Below are positions 9,093-20,299 of a DNA stretch of 64,000 nt, in pieces. How positions within the stretch are numbered: the first letter of the stretch is position 1; every line of letters starts with the position of its first letter. The stretch covers positions 1-64,000 of the forward strand of contig CAIUWR010000095.1 in the NCBI GenBank assembly GCA_903902915.1. Direction: 5' to 3'. This DNA is from an uncultured Hyphomicrobiales bacterium (GTDB taxonomy: Bacteria; Pseudomonadota; Alphaproteobacteria; Rhizobiales; Beijerinckiaceae). Below the pieces are notes generated by a model, which was not told the DNA's origin, made no database searches, and saw only the letters and a list, made by a program, of their open reading frames with translations. Position numbers and translations under genes: made by a program.

Positions 9093-10007
9093 ATGACGCA
9101 GAAATCAGCGAGGGCGTCCGCTCAGGGCAAGGCGCCAGCCGCGAGCCTGTGGTTGAGAGCCCTTCCCGCAGTCTTCGTCTTCCTCTGGTCGACGGGCTTC
9201 ATCGCGGGGAAATACGGCATGCCCCATGCGGGGCCCTTCACCTTTCTCAGCATCCGTTATGTCGTCGTCATCGTGCTGATGACCGGGCTCGCGCTGGTGA
9301 CCGGCGCTCCGTGGCCGAAGCGCAGCGAGATCCTGCCCATCGCGGTTTCCGGCCTGTTCGTCCATGCGGGCTATCTGGGCGGGGTCTTCGCGGCCTTGTC
9401 CTTTGGCGTCGAGGCCGGGGTGGCGGCGCTGGTGGCCGGGTTGCAGCCCGTGCTGACAGGGGCTCTCGCTGGCCCCCTGCTGGGCGAAACCGTGACGCGG
9501 CGCCAATGGCTGGGCCTGGGAATAGGACTGGCGGGCGTGGCTTTGGTGGTGCGAACGAAGCTTGGACTGGGACTTGGCACCCCCATTGGCATGGGCTTCT
9601 CGATCTTCGCCATGGCGTCGATCACCATCGGCACGCTGATGCAAAAGCGATATTGCGCTTTCATGGATCTGCGCAGCGGTTCGGTGGTCCAGTTCCTGGC
9701 CTCGGCTGTCGTCACCTTGCCCATCGCGATTTTCGCGGAAGGATTCCGGGTCCAGTGGACTGTGGATTTCCTGCTGGCGCTGGGCTGGCTCTGCCTGGTG
9801 CTGTCGATAGGCGCCATTTCGGCCATGTATGTGCTGATTCGCCGGGGCGCGGCGGCGGAGGTGGCGAGCCTGTTCTTCCTCGTTCCGCCAGCAACGGCGG
9901 TGATCGCCTGGGCGCTGTTCAACGAGACGCTGGATCCGCTCTCGCTGGGCGGCATGGCGCTGGTGGTGCTGGCTGTGGCGACGGTGACGTATAAGCCGGG
10001 GCGGTGA
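9093..10007 (+). CDS. DMT/EamA family transporter
   Basis: A 304-residue inner-membrane protein with about ten hydrophobic helices arranged as two EamA repeats, the drug/metabolite transporter architecture. The first repeat begins FLWSTGFIAGKYGMPHAGP, and the second ends in WALFNETLDPLSLGGMALV. Such proteins export amino acids, metabolites or drugs; the substrate cannot be inferred. It is divergent from thrC and convergent with the SURF1 gene, with palindromic repeats between. Confidence 0.9.
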   Translation: MTQKSARASAQGKAPAASLWLRALPAVFVFLWSTGFIAGKYGMPHAGPFTFLSIRYVVVIVLMTGLALVTGAPWPKRSEILPIAVSGLFVHAGYLGGVFAALSFGVEAGVAALVAGLQPVLTGALAGPLLGETVTRRQWLGLGIGLAGVALVVRTKLGLGLGTPIGMGFSIFAMASITIGTLMQKRYCAFMDLRSGSVVQFLASAVVTLPIAIFAEGFRVQWTVDFLLALGWLCLVLSIGAISAMYVLIRRGAAAEVASLFFLVPPATAVIAWALFNETLDPLSLGGMALVVLAVATVTYKPGR

Positions 10008-10030
10008 GGGGGGTTAGCACGAACTTGATC

Positions 10031-10160
10031 CCGGGAGGGGCGACGTCTCGTCGCCCACTTACTTCGGGAGGGGCGACGTCTCGTCGCCGCAGAGAAGCGC
10101 GTTGCTCTTTAGAAATTTCGCTGAAAGGGGACGACGGGACGTCGTCCCTCCCGGGGGCGC
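10031..10160. repeat. Family B palindromic repeats (three copies)
   Basis: Two direct copies of CGGGAGGGGCGACGTCTCGT plus CGCC(C) lie at 10031-10056 and 10065-10089. An inverted variant (GGACGACGGGACGTCGTCC) lies at about 10127-10155. Each core folds as an 8-bp stem with a 3-base loop. It sits between convergent genes and could help end both transcripts. Confidence 0.8.
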
Positions 10161-10216
10161 CCTTGATTGTTCGTCGCGCGTCCGTCGGGCGCGATGAAAC
10201 GCTGCTACTTCCGCCT

Positions 10217-10966
10217 CTACCCCCGCCTCCGCCTCCACATGAAATACGCAAACACCCCCAGTAGCGTCCCCGCCAGCCCGAACCAGGTGCCCGCGTAGGA
10301 CAGGTGGTTGTTGGGGATGTCGAAGACCGTCGCGCCGCCTGCGGGCTGGCCGGGGGCGGCTTCGTGGGCGTCTTCATCGAGCGAGAAGGGGGCGGGGTTG
10401 GGCAGGCCAAGCGCAGCGGCGATGGCGAGGGGGTCGCGGGTGTACCATTCGCCCTTGGCCGCAGTGTCGGCGGGCGTGAAGAGATTGCGCTCTTCGGGCG
10501 CGCGCAGCAGGCCGGTGAGGGTCACTTCCTGCCCGCGCTGCGGGTCGGGACGGCTGAAAGCCTCCTTGTTCGCCAGCGGGACGAAGCCCCGGTTCACCAG
10601 CAGGCTGGAGCCGTCGGCCAGCAGCAGGGGCGCCATGATCCAATAGCCCGGTTGTGAAGAACCCTCGCCCACCTTGCCCGAGCCCCGGAAGATCAGCGCC
10701 TCGCGCGTCGGGTCCAGCCGCCCGGTGACGCGCGTATGGGCGTAGTCATAGTCCAGCGGCTTCATATCCGTCCATGTCGAGGGGGCGGGCAGGGGGGCGG
10801 GCTGCGCATGGATGCGCGCCTCGATGCGCGCGATCAGCGCCTCCTTCCACTGCAACCGTTCGACCTGCCAGATCCCCAGTGACACGAGGATGGCGAAGAC
10901 GATCAGCGCGAACAGGCTCATGACGAGCTGCGAACTGCGATTGTGGGTGGCGGTCACGTCCGTCAT
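10217..10966 (-). CDS. SURF1 family cytochrome oxidase assembly protein
   Basis: A 249-residue inner-membrane protein needed for haem a insertion during assembly of aa3-type cytochrome c oxidase. It has the two-helix SURF1 layout: an N-terminal helix at about 16-36, a large periplasmic domain containing YAHTRVTGRLDP, and a C-terminal helix followed by RRRRG. It is the last gene of the oxidase operon, starting one base after the DUF983 stop codon. Confidence 0.94.
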   Translation of the reverse strand: MTDVTATHNRSSQLVMSLFALIVFAILVSLGIWQVERLQWKEALIARIEARIHAQPAPLPAPSTWTDMKPLDYDYAHTRVTGRLDPTREALIFRGSGKVGEGSSQPGYWIMAPLLLADGSSLLVNRGFVPLANKEAFSRPDPQRGQEVTLTGLLRAPEERNLFTPADTAAKGEWYTRDPLAIAAALGLPNPAPFSLDEDAHEAAPGQPAGGATVFDIPNNHLSYAGTWFGLAGTLLGVFAYFMWRRRRG

Positions 10967-10967
10967 C

Positions 10968-11342
10968 TTATTTCTCCAGCCGACCTTGGCCAGCCCTGTT
11001 GCGATATTGCAGCGCGACGAGCACGCCCTTCAGGGGGCGCAACATCCCAAGGCAGACCACAAGGGTGAGCGGCAGGAAGATCACCAGATGCAGCCACATG
11101 GGCGGCTCGTATTTCACCTCGACGACCAGCGCCGCGCCAACCACGACAAAGCCCGCCAGCAGCGTCACGATCACGGCTGGCCCATCCCCCGCATCGGCGA
11201 AGCTGTAATCGAGGCCGCAGGCCTCGCAGCGCGGGGCGAGGTCGAGGAAGCCTTTGAACATTCGTCCGCCGCCGCAGCGCGGGCAACGGCCAGCGACGCC
11301 GGTGACATAGGGCGAAGGCGGCGTATCATTGGCGTGGCGCAT
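10968..11342 (-). CDS. DUF983 membrane protein of the cox operon
   Basis: A 124-residue protein with an N-terminal zinc-ribbon-like pair (CPRCGGGRMF and CEACGLDY), two membrane helices (about 50-72 and 82-102), and a short charged tail. This is the DUF983 family found in alphaproteobacterial oxidase operons, presumed to help oxidase assembly. The ATG at 11342 has GGAGA 7 bases upstream, so an upstream ATG at 11372 is not needed. Confidence 0.88.
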   Translation of the reverse strand: MRHANDTPPSPYVTGVAGRCPRCGGGRMFKGFLDLAPRCEACGLDYSFADAGDGPAVIVTLLAGFVVVGAALVVEVKYEPPMWLHLVIFLPLTLVVCLGMLRPLKGVLVALQYRNRAGQGRLEK

Positions 11343-11406
11343 GGGATGTCTCCAAACGAAAAAGGGCGGCACGGAGCCGCCCTTTCGAAACGCATTGCGC
11401 GGCTGA

Positions 11407-12273
11407 TCAGTGGCCGTGGGCTATATGCGCGCCCACGGAGGCCCACACATAGATGCAGGAAAACAGGAACAGCCAGACCACGTCCACGAAGTGCCAGTAC
11501 CAGGCGGCGAATTCAAAGCCCAGATGATGGTTCGGCGTGAAGTGGCCCGCCATGGTGCGGAACAGGCAAACGGTCAGGAACAACGTGCCCACGAGCACGT
11601 GGAAGCCATGGAAGCCCGTCGCCATGAAGAAGGTCGCGCCGTAGATCGAACCCTTGAAGGCGAAAGGCGCGTGGCTGTACTCATAGACCTGCACGCAGGT
11701 GAACAGCGCGCCGAGCAGGATGGTGAGAAGCAGACCCTGCTTCACCCCCTTGCGGTCCCCATGCAGCATGGCGTGATGCGCCCAGGTGACCGTGGTGCCC
11801 GAGGTGAGCAACAGCAGCGTGTTGAGCAGCGGCAGATGCCAGGGATCGAGCACCTCGACGCCCTTGGGGGGCCAGACGCCGCCGGTGAAATCGACGCGCA
11901 CAGCCTGAATGGCTTCGTTGGTGAAAAGGCTGGCGTCGAAGAAGGCCCAGAACCAGGCCACGAAGAACATCACTTCCGAGGCGATGAACAGGATCATGCC
12001 ATAGCGATGGCTGATCTGCACCACGCGGGTATGATCGCCGGACTGCGCCTCATGGATCACGTCGCGCCACCAGGCGGCGATGGTGTAGAGCAGGCCAATC
12101 ATGCCCGCGCCGAAAACGAAGGAGCCCGCCTTCATCCCGCCGACGCTCATGCCCTTCATCCACATGATCAGGCCGACGGCCGTCATGAAAGCGAAGATCG
12201 AGCAGGTCAGCGGCCACGGGCTCGGGTTGACGAGATGGTAGTCGTGGTTCGGTTTCGCGTGGCCGTCCGACAT
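11407..12273 (-). CDS. ctaE: Cytochrome c oxidase subunit III
   Basis: A 288-residue seven-helix core subunit of the aa3 terminal oxidase. It has NPSPWPLTCS near the start, FFVAWFWAFFDASL, and the C-terminal HLGFEFAAWYWHFVDVVW typical of CoxC/CtaE. The N-terminus MSDGHAKPNHDYHLVNPSPW is the usual alphaproteobacterial one. It lies between ctaG and the DUF983 gene, 76 bp after ctaG. Confidence 0.97.
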   Translation of the reverse strand: MSDGHAKPNHDYHLVNPSPWPLTCSIFAFMTAVGLIMWMKGMSVGGMKAGSFVFGAGMIGLLYTIAAWWRDVIHEAQSGDHTRVVQISHRYGMILFIASEVMFFVAWFWAFFDASLFTNEAIQAVRVDFTGGVWPPKGVEVLDPWHLPLLNTLLLLTSGTTVTWAHHAMLHGDRKGVKQGLLLTILLGALFTCVQVYEYSHAPFAFKGSIYGATFFMATGFHGFHVLVGTLFLTVCLFRTMAGHFTPNHHLGFEFAAWYWHFVDVVWLFLFSCIYVWASVGAHIAHGH

Positions 12274-12349
12274 GTCTTGTCCTTTATCCCCTTCAGGCCG
12301 TCTCCGGCCGTTCGCCTCAGTCGCCGCCGCCGGTCAAGGCGGCGGTGGT

Positions 12350-12949
12350 TCACAGTTTAGGTTTGTCCGCTCCTGCGTCAGCCCGGGCTTCGGGCTGCTT
12401 TTTGGAAGCGAAGAATGTGTAGGAGAGCGTCACGCCCTCTACGCCCGCCATGACCTCGTCTTTTTCAAGCGCGGGGTCGAGATAGAAAACCACGGGCCAT
12501 TCAGCGGTTTCGCCTGGCCCCAGCCTCTGCTCGCTGAAGCAGAAGCAGGAAATCTTGTTGAAGTAGAGCCCCGCCTGGTCCGGCGTGACATTATAGGCCG
12601 CAGTCGCGGTCCATTCGCGCGTCGAATGATTGGCGACCTTGAAGAAGACGGTTTGCGTCTCGCCGGTGCGTACTTTGAGCATGGGGGTCTCGGGCTCGAA
12701 ACTCCAGGGAAGGCCGTGGGCGACATTGGCGTCGAACCGCACGCTCAGGCTGCGTTCGCCCCGTGTCGCAGCGCCTTGCGTCGCCACCTGTGTGGTGCCG
12801 CCATAGCCTGTGACCCGGCAAAACATCTGGTAGAGCGGCGCGGATGCGAAGGACAGGCCCGCCATGGCCGCCACGACGCCAACGACCGTCAGCGCCACAC
12901 GTGTGTGGCGACGTTGGGCGGCGTTTTTCCGGGGCGCGGGCGTGTTCAT
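12350..12949 (-). CDS. ctaG: Cytochrome c oxidase assembly protein CtaG/Cox11
   Basis: A 199-residue copper chaperone that delivers copper to the CuB site of subunit I. A single N-terminal membrane helix (about 18-38) is followed by a periplasmic domain. The copper ligands are in SCFCFSEQ, and LYQMFCRVTGYGGTT is the conserved N-terminal part. The ATG at 12949 overlaps the stop codon of the small upstream gene as TGATG; a GTG directly before it is possible. Confidence 0.95.
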   Translation of the reverse strand: MNTPAPRKNAAQRRHTRVALTVVGVVAAMAGLSFASAPLYQMFCRVTGYGGTTQVATQGAATRGERSLSVRFDANVAHGLPWSFEPETPMLKVRTGETQTVFFKVANHSTREWTATAAYNVTPDQAGLYFNKISCFCFSEQRLGPGETAEWPVVFYLDPALEKDEVMAGVEGVTLSYTFFASKKQPEARADAGADKPKL

Positions 12950-13113
12950 CACATGGACCCGATACGCATGCCGAGCTTCACGAGGGTGACGGCGTAGAAC
13001 AGGACCACCAGACCGCCGATGGTCAGGCAGAGCGCAAGGTTGCGCGCGCGGCGGCTGCGCGCTTGCTCCGGCGTCATCATCCGCACGGGCTCGTTTTCGG
13101 CAGGATTGGCCAT
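12949..13113 (-). CDS. CoxF-like 54-residue membrane protein
   Basis: A 54-residue protein with a short polar N-terminus (MANPAENEPVRMMTPEQARS), an RRARN basic patch, and one membrane helix (about 26-46). Position and shape match the small protein called CoxF in alphaproteobacterial cox operons, between ctaB and ctaG. Its stop codon overlaps the ctaG start (TGATG), so it is probably translated. The homology call rests on context and general shape; its function in oxidase assembly is not established. Confidence 0.8.
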   Translation of the reverse strand: MANPAENEPVRMMTPEQARSRRARNLALCLTIGGLVVLFYAVTLVKLGMRIGSM

Positions 13114-13124
13114 TGAATCCGTCC

Positions 13125-14069
13125 TCACCAGATCAGTCGCATGACGAAGGGGATCAACCGTTCGACCACGATCAGGCCGAACAGGGCGAAGAGATAAAGG
13201 ATCGACACGCCAAACAGCTTCATGGCGGCCTTGTCGCCATGTTCAGCGCTGCGAACCCGATAGACGTTGACCGCAAAGGCGATCATGGCGACGCCGCCGA
13301 TGATCGAGACGACCCCGTAGACCAATGAGGCGAAGCCCATGAGCCAGGGCGCCACGCCGATGGGCGCGAGCAGGATCGAATAGACGAGGATTTCGGTGCG
13401 CGTGCGGTCCGGCCCCTTGGCGTTGGGCATCATCGGCACGCCGACGCGGGCGTATTCGGCGGATTTCACCAGCGCGAGCGCCCAGAAGTGGGGCGGCGTC
13501 CAGATGAAGATGATGGCGAAGAGCACCCAGGGTTCAATGGCCATCGTGCCGGTGGCCGCCGCATAGGCCACGACCGGGGGCAAGGCGCCGGCGGCGCCGC
13601 CAATGACGATGTTCTGCGGCGTCCAGCGCTTCAGCCACATCGTGTAGATGACCGCGTAGAAAAAGATGGTGAAGGCGAGCAGGAAGGCCGCCAGCCAGTT
13701 CGCCACGATGCCCAGCGTCACGACGGAAAAGCCTGAAAGGGTGAGGCCGAAGGCCAGAGCCTCACCGGGGGTGATGCGGCCGGCGGGCACGGGGCGCGTT
13801 CTTGTGCGGGTCATGCGCGCGTCGATGTCGGCGTCATACCACATGTTGAGCGCGCCAGAGGCGCCCGCGCCGATGGAGATGGCCAAAAGGGCGGTGAACC
13901 CGAGCAGGGGATGGAGATGGCCCGGAGCGATCAGAAGGCCTGCAAGAGCCGTCAGCACGACGAGCGACATGACGCGGGGCTTCAGCAGCGCAAAAAAGTC
14001 GCGCGGCTCAGCGACCGAAATTCTGGCCGTTGCGCCGGGAACGTCTGCGTTTTCGCTGGCGTAGCTCAT
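13125..14069 (-). CDS. ctaB: Protoheme IX farnesyltransferase (haem o synthase)
   Basis: A 314-residue UbiA-superfamily membrane enzyme. It transfers a farnesyl group to the 2-vinyl of protohaem to make haem o, the precursor of haem a. The polyprenyl-diphosphate Mg motif [12 protein letters not shown] is intact, as is the downstream TRTRPVPAG, and about nine hydrophobic helices are visible. It lies between coxA and coxF in the oxidase operon. Confidence 0.97.
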   Translation of the reverse strand: MSYASENADVPGATARISVAEPRDFFALLKPRVMSLVVLTALAGLLIAPGHLHPLLGFTALLAISIGAGASGALNMWYDADIDARMTRTRTRPVPAGRITPGEALAFGLTLSGFSVVTLGIVANWLAAFLLAFTIFFYAVIYTMWLKRWTPQNIVIGGAAGALPPVVAYAAATGTMAIEPWVLFAIIFIWTPPHFWALALVKSAEYARVGVPMMPNAKGPDRTRTEILVYSILLAPIGVAPWLMGFASLVYGVVSIIGGVAMIAFAVNVYRVRSAEHGDKAAMKLFGVSILYLFALFGLIVVERLIPFVMRLIW

Positions 14070-14171
14070 GCTGTGTTCCGTCTGTGTGGGGCCTTCACGC
14101 TGGCGCGCGCTTGCTTTCGTCCGGCTCTCGAGCCCCCCGCAGGAACAGCGCGGACGCTGCTCGTGGAGAGG

Positions 14172-14198
14172 GCTCCGGCGGCGATGGGCCGCCGGAGC
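14172..14198. other. Hairpin between coxA and ctaB
   Basis: An 11-bp perfect stem (14172-14182 with 14188-14198) and a 5-base loop, 7 bases downstream of the coxA stop codon. T4 follows it on the plus strand only. For the minus-strand oxidase mRNA the A/T run comes before the stem, so it is more likely an RNA-processing or 3'-end-protecting hairpin for the coxB-coxA part than a full terminator. Confidence 0.55.
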
Positions 14199-14204
14199 TT
14201 TTGA

Positions 14205-16782
<2,578 letters not shown>

Positions 16783-17172
16783 CCTAAGTCGTCGCTCCTG
16801 CCGCGCCGGTGCGGCTTACATCGCGTTCGGCTGCTTCCGGGCGCCGCAGCCGGACCCCTGTTCAAAAAAAGGGCTCCTTACTGATGTTTCAAAACCACAA
16901 TCGCCTCCACAGCGCAACGTGCGCGCCGGTGGTCATCCATGCGGCATATGGGCGCGTAACTGCACATCATGCCGCAAGCGCAGGCCCGGGAGGCCGGAAC
17001 TGGGCTTTTTTGATCCAATGCGTAGAATGAGTTGAGCTGAGATTCACTATTGATTCGGGCGGGTGTCACATTGTGGGCGCCTTTTCGTGCGGTAGGGCTG
17101 ACGCCAGGCTATGCCTGCACCAATTTTTTCCCGGCGCCCCGTTTGGCGGCGCGCCGAAAGTCAGGAGACGTC
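16783..17172. other. Divergent intergenic region, coxB / ialB
   Basis: These 390 bp separate the divergently transcribed oxidase operon and the IalB-like gene, so they should hold both promoters. I could not identify a convincing promoter hexamer pair, operator or RNA gene here. Confidence 0.5.
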
Positions 17173-17715
17173 ATGCCGCAGGCGATTTGGACCCGCATCC
17201 CGTTCCGGGCGTTTTCGCTCGTCCTGGCTTTGGTCGGAGGGCTGGCGACCTTGTGCCTCTCCGCAAGTGTCGGCCCGGCCTTCGCTCAGGGCGCCCCCAA
17301 GGGCAAGTTCGGGGATTGGGACATGCGTTGCGAGACGCCTGCCGGGGCCAGCCGCGAGCAATGCGCCATCATTCAGTCGGTCGCCGCCGATGACAAGCCG
17401 AATGTCAGCCTGGTGGTGATCGTGCTCAAGACGTCTGACGGAAAGTCTCGTCTGTTGCGGGTGATCGCGCCGCTTGGCGTCTTGCTGCCCGCAGGTCTTG
17501 GGCTGAAAATCGACGATACGGATGTGGGCCGCGCCGGCTTTGTGCGCTGCTTGCCGTCTGGCTGCGTCGCTGAGGTCGTGATGGAAGACAAGCTCATCGA
17601 GCAGATGTCCGCGGGCCAATCGGCGACATTCATCATTTTCAACACGCCGGAAGAGGGAATCGGCATTCCGCTCGCTCTCGCTGGCTTCAAGGATGGCTTC
17701 GCCAAGCTTCCGTGA
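17173..17715 (+). CDS. Invasion-associated locus B (IalB) family protein
   Basis: A 180-residue exported protein. A signal peptide of about 39 residues ends in GPAFAQ. The mature part begins with the family hallmark KFGDWDMRCE and contains VSLVVIVLKTSDGKSRLLRV and GLGLKIDD. The cysteine-containing CLPSGCVAEV near the C-terminal half is typical. IalB proteins are periplasmic or envelope proteins of unknown biochemical role, widespread in alphaproteobacteria. The ATG at 17173 has AGGAGA just upstream, favouring it over the longer frame. Confidence 0.9.
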   Translation: MPQAIWTRIPFRAFSLVLALVGGLATLCLSASVGPAFAQGAPKGKFGDWDMRCETPAGASREQCAIIQSVAADDKPNVSLVVIVLKTSDGKSRLLRVIAPLGVLLPAGLGLKIDDTDVGRAGFVRCLPSGCVAEVVMEDKLIEQMSAGQSATFIIFNTPEEGIGIPLALAGFKDGFAKLP

Positions 17716-17792
17716 GCGACGGGCCTGCGGCTCTGGCGCCTGCGGCTCAGCTATTGTAAGAAAAGCCGCTCGGCGGGATCAAGGGTGTTGTC

Positions 17793-18431
17793 ATGCGTCA
17801 ATCAGGCTGGATGAACAGGGGCGCGACGCTCCTTCTCACAGGATGTTTCGCCCTGCCGCTGGCGGGTTGCGGGTCCACCCCCTCGGAGGGCGGCATGGGC
17901 TCGACGCTGGGCAACCTGATCGCTTTCAACTCCCCCGTCGCGCCGCCGGTTCGCGAGGTCAAGATCACCAACGAAGTGGATGTGGAGTGCCCGGAGGTTC
18001 TGGTGGCCGAGGGCCAGGCGGCCTTCCGCACCTATGCGGGCGCCGACAAGTCGAGCGCGGGCGTGCGGCATCAATATTCCTTCGGCGAAATGTCGCGCGA
18101 ATGCCGGGCTGTCGATGGTCATATCGATATTCGCGTGGGCGTTTCCGGCTATGTGCTGGCAGGCCCCATGGGCGGGCAGGGCGCCTTCCAGGTTCCGGTG
18201 CGCGTCTCCGTGCGGCGTGATTCGGATGGGCAGGCGGTCCAGTCCAAACTGTATAAAGTCGCGGCCACGATCGCTCCGGACCAGACGCAGGCCTCCTTCA
18301 GCATCGTGACCGATCCGCTCACCGTGCCGCTGCTGCGCGAGGACGCCAGCCAGGATTATTCGATTTTCGTCGGTTTTGACGGATCGCCCGAGAAGCCGCA
18401 GAAGGCGGCGCCCGCAAAGGGCAGGAAGTAG
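17793..18431 (+). CDS. Putative lipoprotein
   Basis: A 212-residue protein with a lipoprotein signal: hydrophobic stretch, then the lipobox LAGC (Cys26). The mature part has two cysteines, a VDVECPEVLV segment, and a C-terminal Ala/Lys-rich tail (PEKPQKAAPAKGRK). I do not recognise a named domain. It lies between ialB and gcvH on the same strand, with AAGGGTG before the ATG. An envelope role is inferred only from the lipobox. Confidence 0.75.
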   Translation: MRQSGWMNRGATLLLTGCFALPLAGCGSTPSEGGMGSTLGNLIAFNSPVAPPVREVKITNEVDVECPEVLVAEGQAAFRTYAGADKSSAGVRHQYSFGEMSRECRAVDGHIDIRVGVSGYVLAGPMGGQGAFQVPVRVSVRRDSDGQAVQSKLYKVAATIAPDQTQASFSIVTDPLTVPLLREDASQDYSIFVGFDGSPEKPQKAAPAKGRK

Positions 18432-18460
18432 GTCGTCGCGCCATCCTGGACGAGCGGGCC

Positions 18461-18838
18461 ATGTCGCAGACTTTCTATACGAAAGATCACGAATATATCC
18501 GCGTTGAGTCCGATGTCGGCGTGGTGGGCGTCAGCGCCTATGCGCAGAAGGCGCTGGGCGACATCGTCTTCGTGGCGTTGCCGCAACCGGGCGCGTCCTT
18601 CGCGCGCGGCGAAGAGACGGCCATGGTGGAGAGCGTGAAGGCCGCCGCCGATATATTCGCTCCCGTGTCTGGCGAGGTGCTGGCGGTCAACTGGGCGCTT
18701 GAGAAAGCGCCCGGCCTTGTGACCGAAGATCCTGAAGGCAGGGGCTGGCTTTTCCGCCTGAGGGTCAAGGACGCGCAGGAACTGTCCAGCCTGATGGACG
18801 CGGACGCCTATTGCGCCTGGCTTGCAACTCTGGATTGA
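18461..18838 (+). CDS. gcvH: Glycine cleavage system H protein
   Basis: A 125-residue lipoyl carrier protein. The motif AMVESVKAAADIFAPVSGEV is complete, with lipoyl-lysine at Lys60. In the glycine cleavage system it shuttles the aminomethyl group between P, T and L proteins. No gcvT or gcvP lies in the window, so this is a stand-alone copy; it could serve a distant system or lipoate transfer. It follows the lipoprotein gene by 29 bp. Ribosome site is weak. Confidence 0.93.
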   Translation: MSQTFYTKDHEYIRVESDVGVVGVSAYAQKALGDIVFVALPQPGASFARGEETAMVESVKAAADIFAPVSGEVLAVNWALEKAPGLVTEDPEGRGWLFRLRVKDAQELSSLMDADAYCAWLATLD

Positions 18839-18932
18839 CCGGACCTGCGGAGCGGAGGCGCTTCGGCCGTGGCCTTCGCATTCTTGTTCGTGGTACGAGG
18901 GATCCAGCCTTTCATCGCAGGATTACAAACGC

Positions 18933-20009
18933 ATGCGCCGTCTGATCGCCGCCAGTCTCCTCACCCTCAGCGTCGGCCTCGCGAGCTTCCATGCCGCCGC
19001 CGCGGATTTCACCGGCAAGACGATCACGCTCATGGTTCCCTTCCCGACCGGGGGCGGCGTCGATCTGTGGGCGAGGTTCAATGCGCCCCTGTTGGCGCGC
19101 CATCTGCCGGGCAAGCCCACCATCGTGGTCAGGAACAGCCCCGGCGGCGGCTCTACTTCGGGGGCCAATCTCTTCACCCAGATCGCCAAACCGGATGGGC
19201 TCATGCTGCTGGCGAGCTCCGCCTCAACCCAGTTTCCCTATCTTCTGGGCGATCCGCGCGTGAAATATGACTACAAGGACTGGCGCGTGGTGTTGGCTGG
19301 CCCCACGGGCGGGGCGGCCTATGTCAGCGCGAAATATGGCGCGAAGTCGGTGCGCGACATCGACAAGATCAAGAATGTCGAGCTGTTCTTCGCGAGCCCC
19401 GGCCCCACCGCGCTGGAGCTGGTGTCGCTGCTGGGCTTTCGCCAACTGGGCCTCAACGTGACCCACATCTTCGGCGTGGTGGGCCGGGCGGAAGGTTTGC
19501 TGGGCTTCGAGCGCGGCGAGTTCACCATCGATTCGCAAACCACCACCGCTTACTTGCGCCGCTCGGCCGGGCTCGTGCAGTCGGGCGACGCTACGCCGCT
19601 CTTCAGCTGGGGCGTGCTCGACAAGAATGGCCAGCTTGCGCGCGACCCGAACTTCCCCGATCTGCCGCATATTGGCGAGGCCTATGAGATCGTGCATGGC
19701 AAGAAGCCCGAGGGCATCGAATGGGACGCCTTCATGGCCTTTCTGATCTCGGGCTTCCCCGCGCAAAAGCTGCTGGTGCTGCCCAAGGGCACATCGGACG
19801 AGCTGGTCGAGACCTATCGCGCGGCGGTGCGCGAGATGCTTCAGGATCCCGAATATATCGCCAAGCGCGACGAGGTGATCGGGGAATATGAGCAGGTTAC
19901 CGACGCGCAGGCCGAGAAGCTCTACAAGGACGGCACCACGATCTCGCCCGAAGCGCGCACGTGGGTGCGGGATTTTCTAGCGAAGAATTATCAGGTGAAG
20001 TTCGAGTGA
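18933..20009 (+). CDS. Bug-type tripartite transporter solute-binding protein
   Basis: A 358-residue periplasmic binding protein of the Bug/TctC family (PF03401 type). A cleavable signal peptide ends in HAAAA, followed by the typical ITLMVPFPTGGGVDLWAR and IVVRNSPGGGSTSGAN. Bug proteins usually bind carboxylates, aromatic acids or amides. No TctA or TctB membrane gene lies nearby, so its transport partner is unknown. The ATG at 18933 begins the signal peptide and has AGGA 10 bases upstream. Family A repeats follow it. Confidence 0.92.
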   Translation: MRRLIAASLLTLSVGLASFHAAAADFTGKTITLMVPFPTGGGVDLWARFNAPLLARHLPGKPTIVVRNSPGGGSTSGANLFTQIAKPDGLMLLASSASTQFPYLLGDPRVKYDYKDWRVVLAGPTGGAAYVSAKYGAKSVRDIDKIKNVELFFASPGPTALELVSLLGFRQLGLNVTHIFGVVGRAEGLLGFERGEFTIDSQTTTAYLRRSAGLVQSGDATPLFSWGVLDKNGQLARDPNFPDLPHIGEAYEIVHGKKPEGIEWDAFMAFLISGFPAQKLLVLPKGTSDELVETYRAAVREMLQDPEYIAKRDEVIGEYEQVTDAQAEKLYKDGTTISPEARTWVRDFLAKNYQVKFE

Positions 20010-20021
20010 AGAAACGCCAGT

Positions 20022-20270
20022 GATCAGCATTCGCAGACCCCCACCCCGTCCGCTGGCGCGTCCGACCCTCCCCACAGGGGGGAGGGTATGCAGCGCCAAC
20101 GATCTGACTCATCGTACACAAACGCCCGCCGCTTCCCCTCCCCCCTGTGGGGAGGGGTACGGGGTGGGGGTCGCTCAATCTCGAACTTTAGCGCCGCTCC
20201 AATCCACCAACGGTCAGCATTCGCAGACCCCGTCCGCTGGGGCGGCCATGCAGCTAACGATTTAGATTTT
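20022..20270. repeat. Family A intergenic repeat, about 250 bp
   Basis: Begins with GATCAGCATTCGCAGACCCC and contains the block CCCCCACCCCGTCCGCTGGC, a GGGGGGAGGG palindrome, and a stretch near-identical to 303-355. A second truncated head, GTCAGCATTCGCAGACCCC, starts at 20213. It lies between a Bug gene and the FMN oxidase, which are convergent. No coding potential is visible. Confidence 0.8.
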
Positions 20271-20299
20271 TAGTTTGTGAAGCGATAAGTTCGCAGCAT

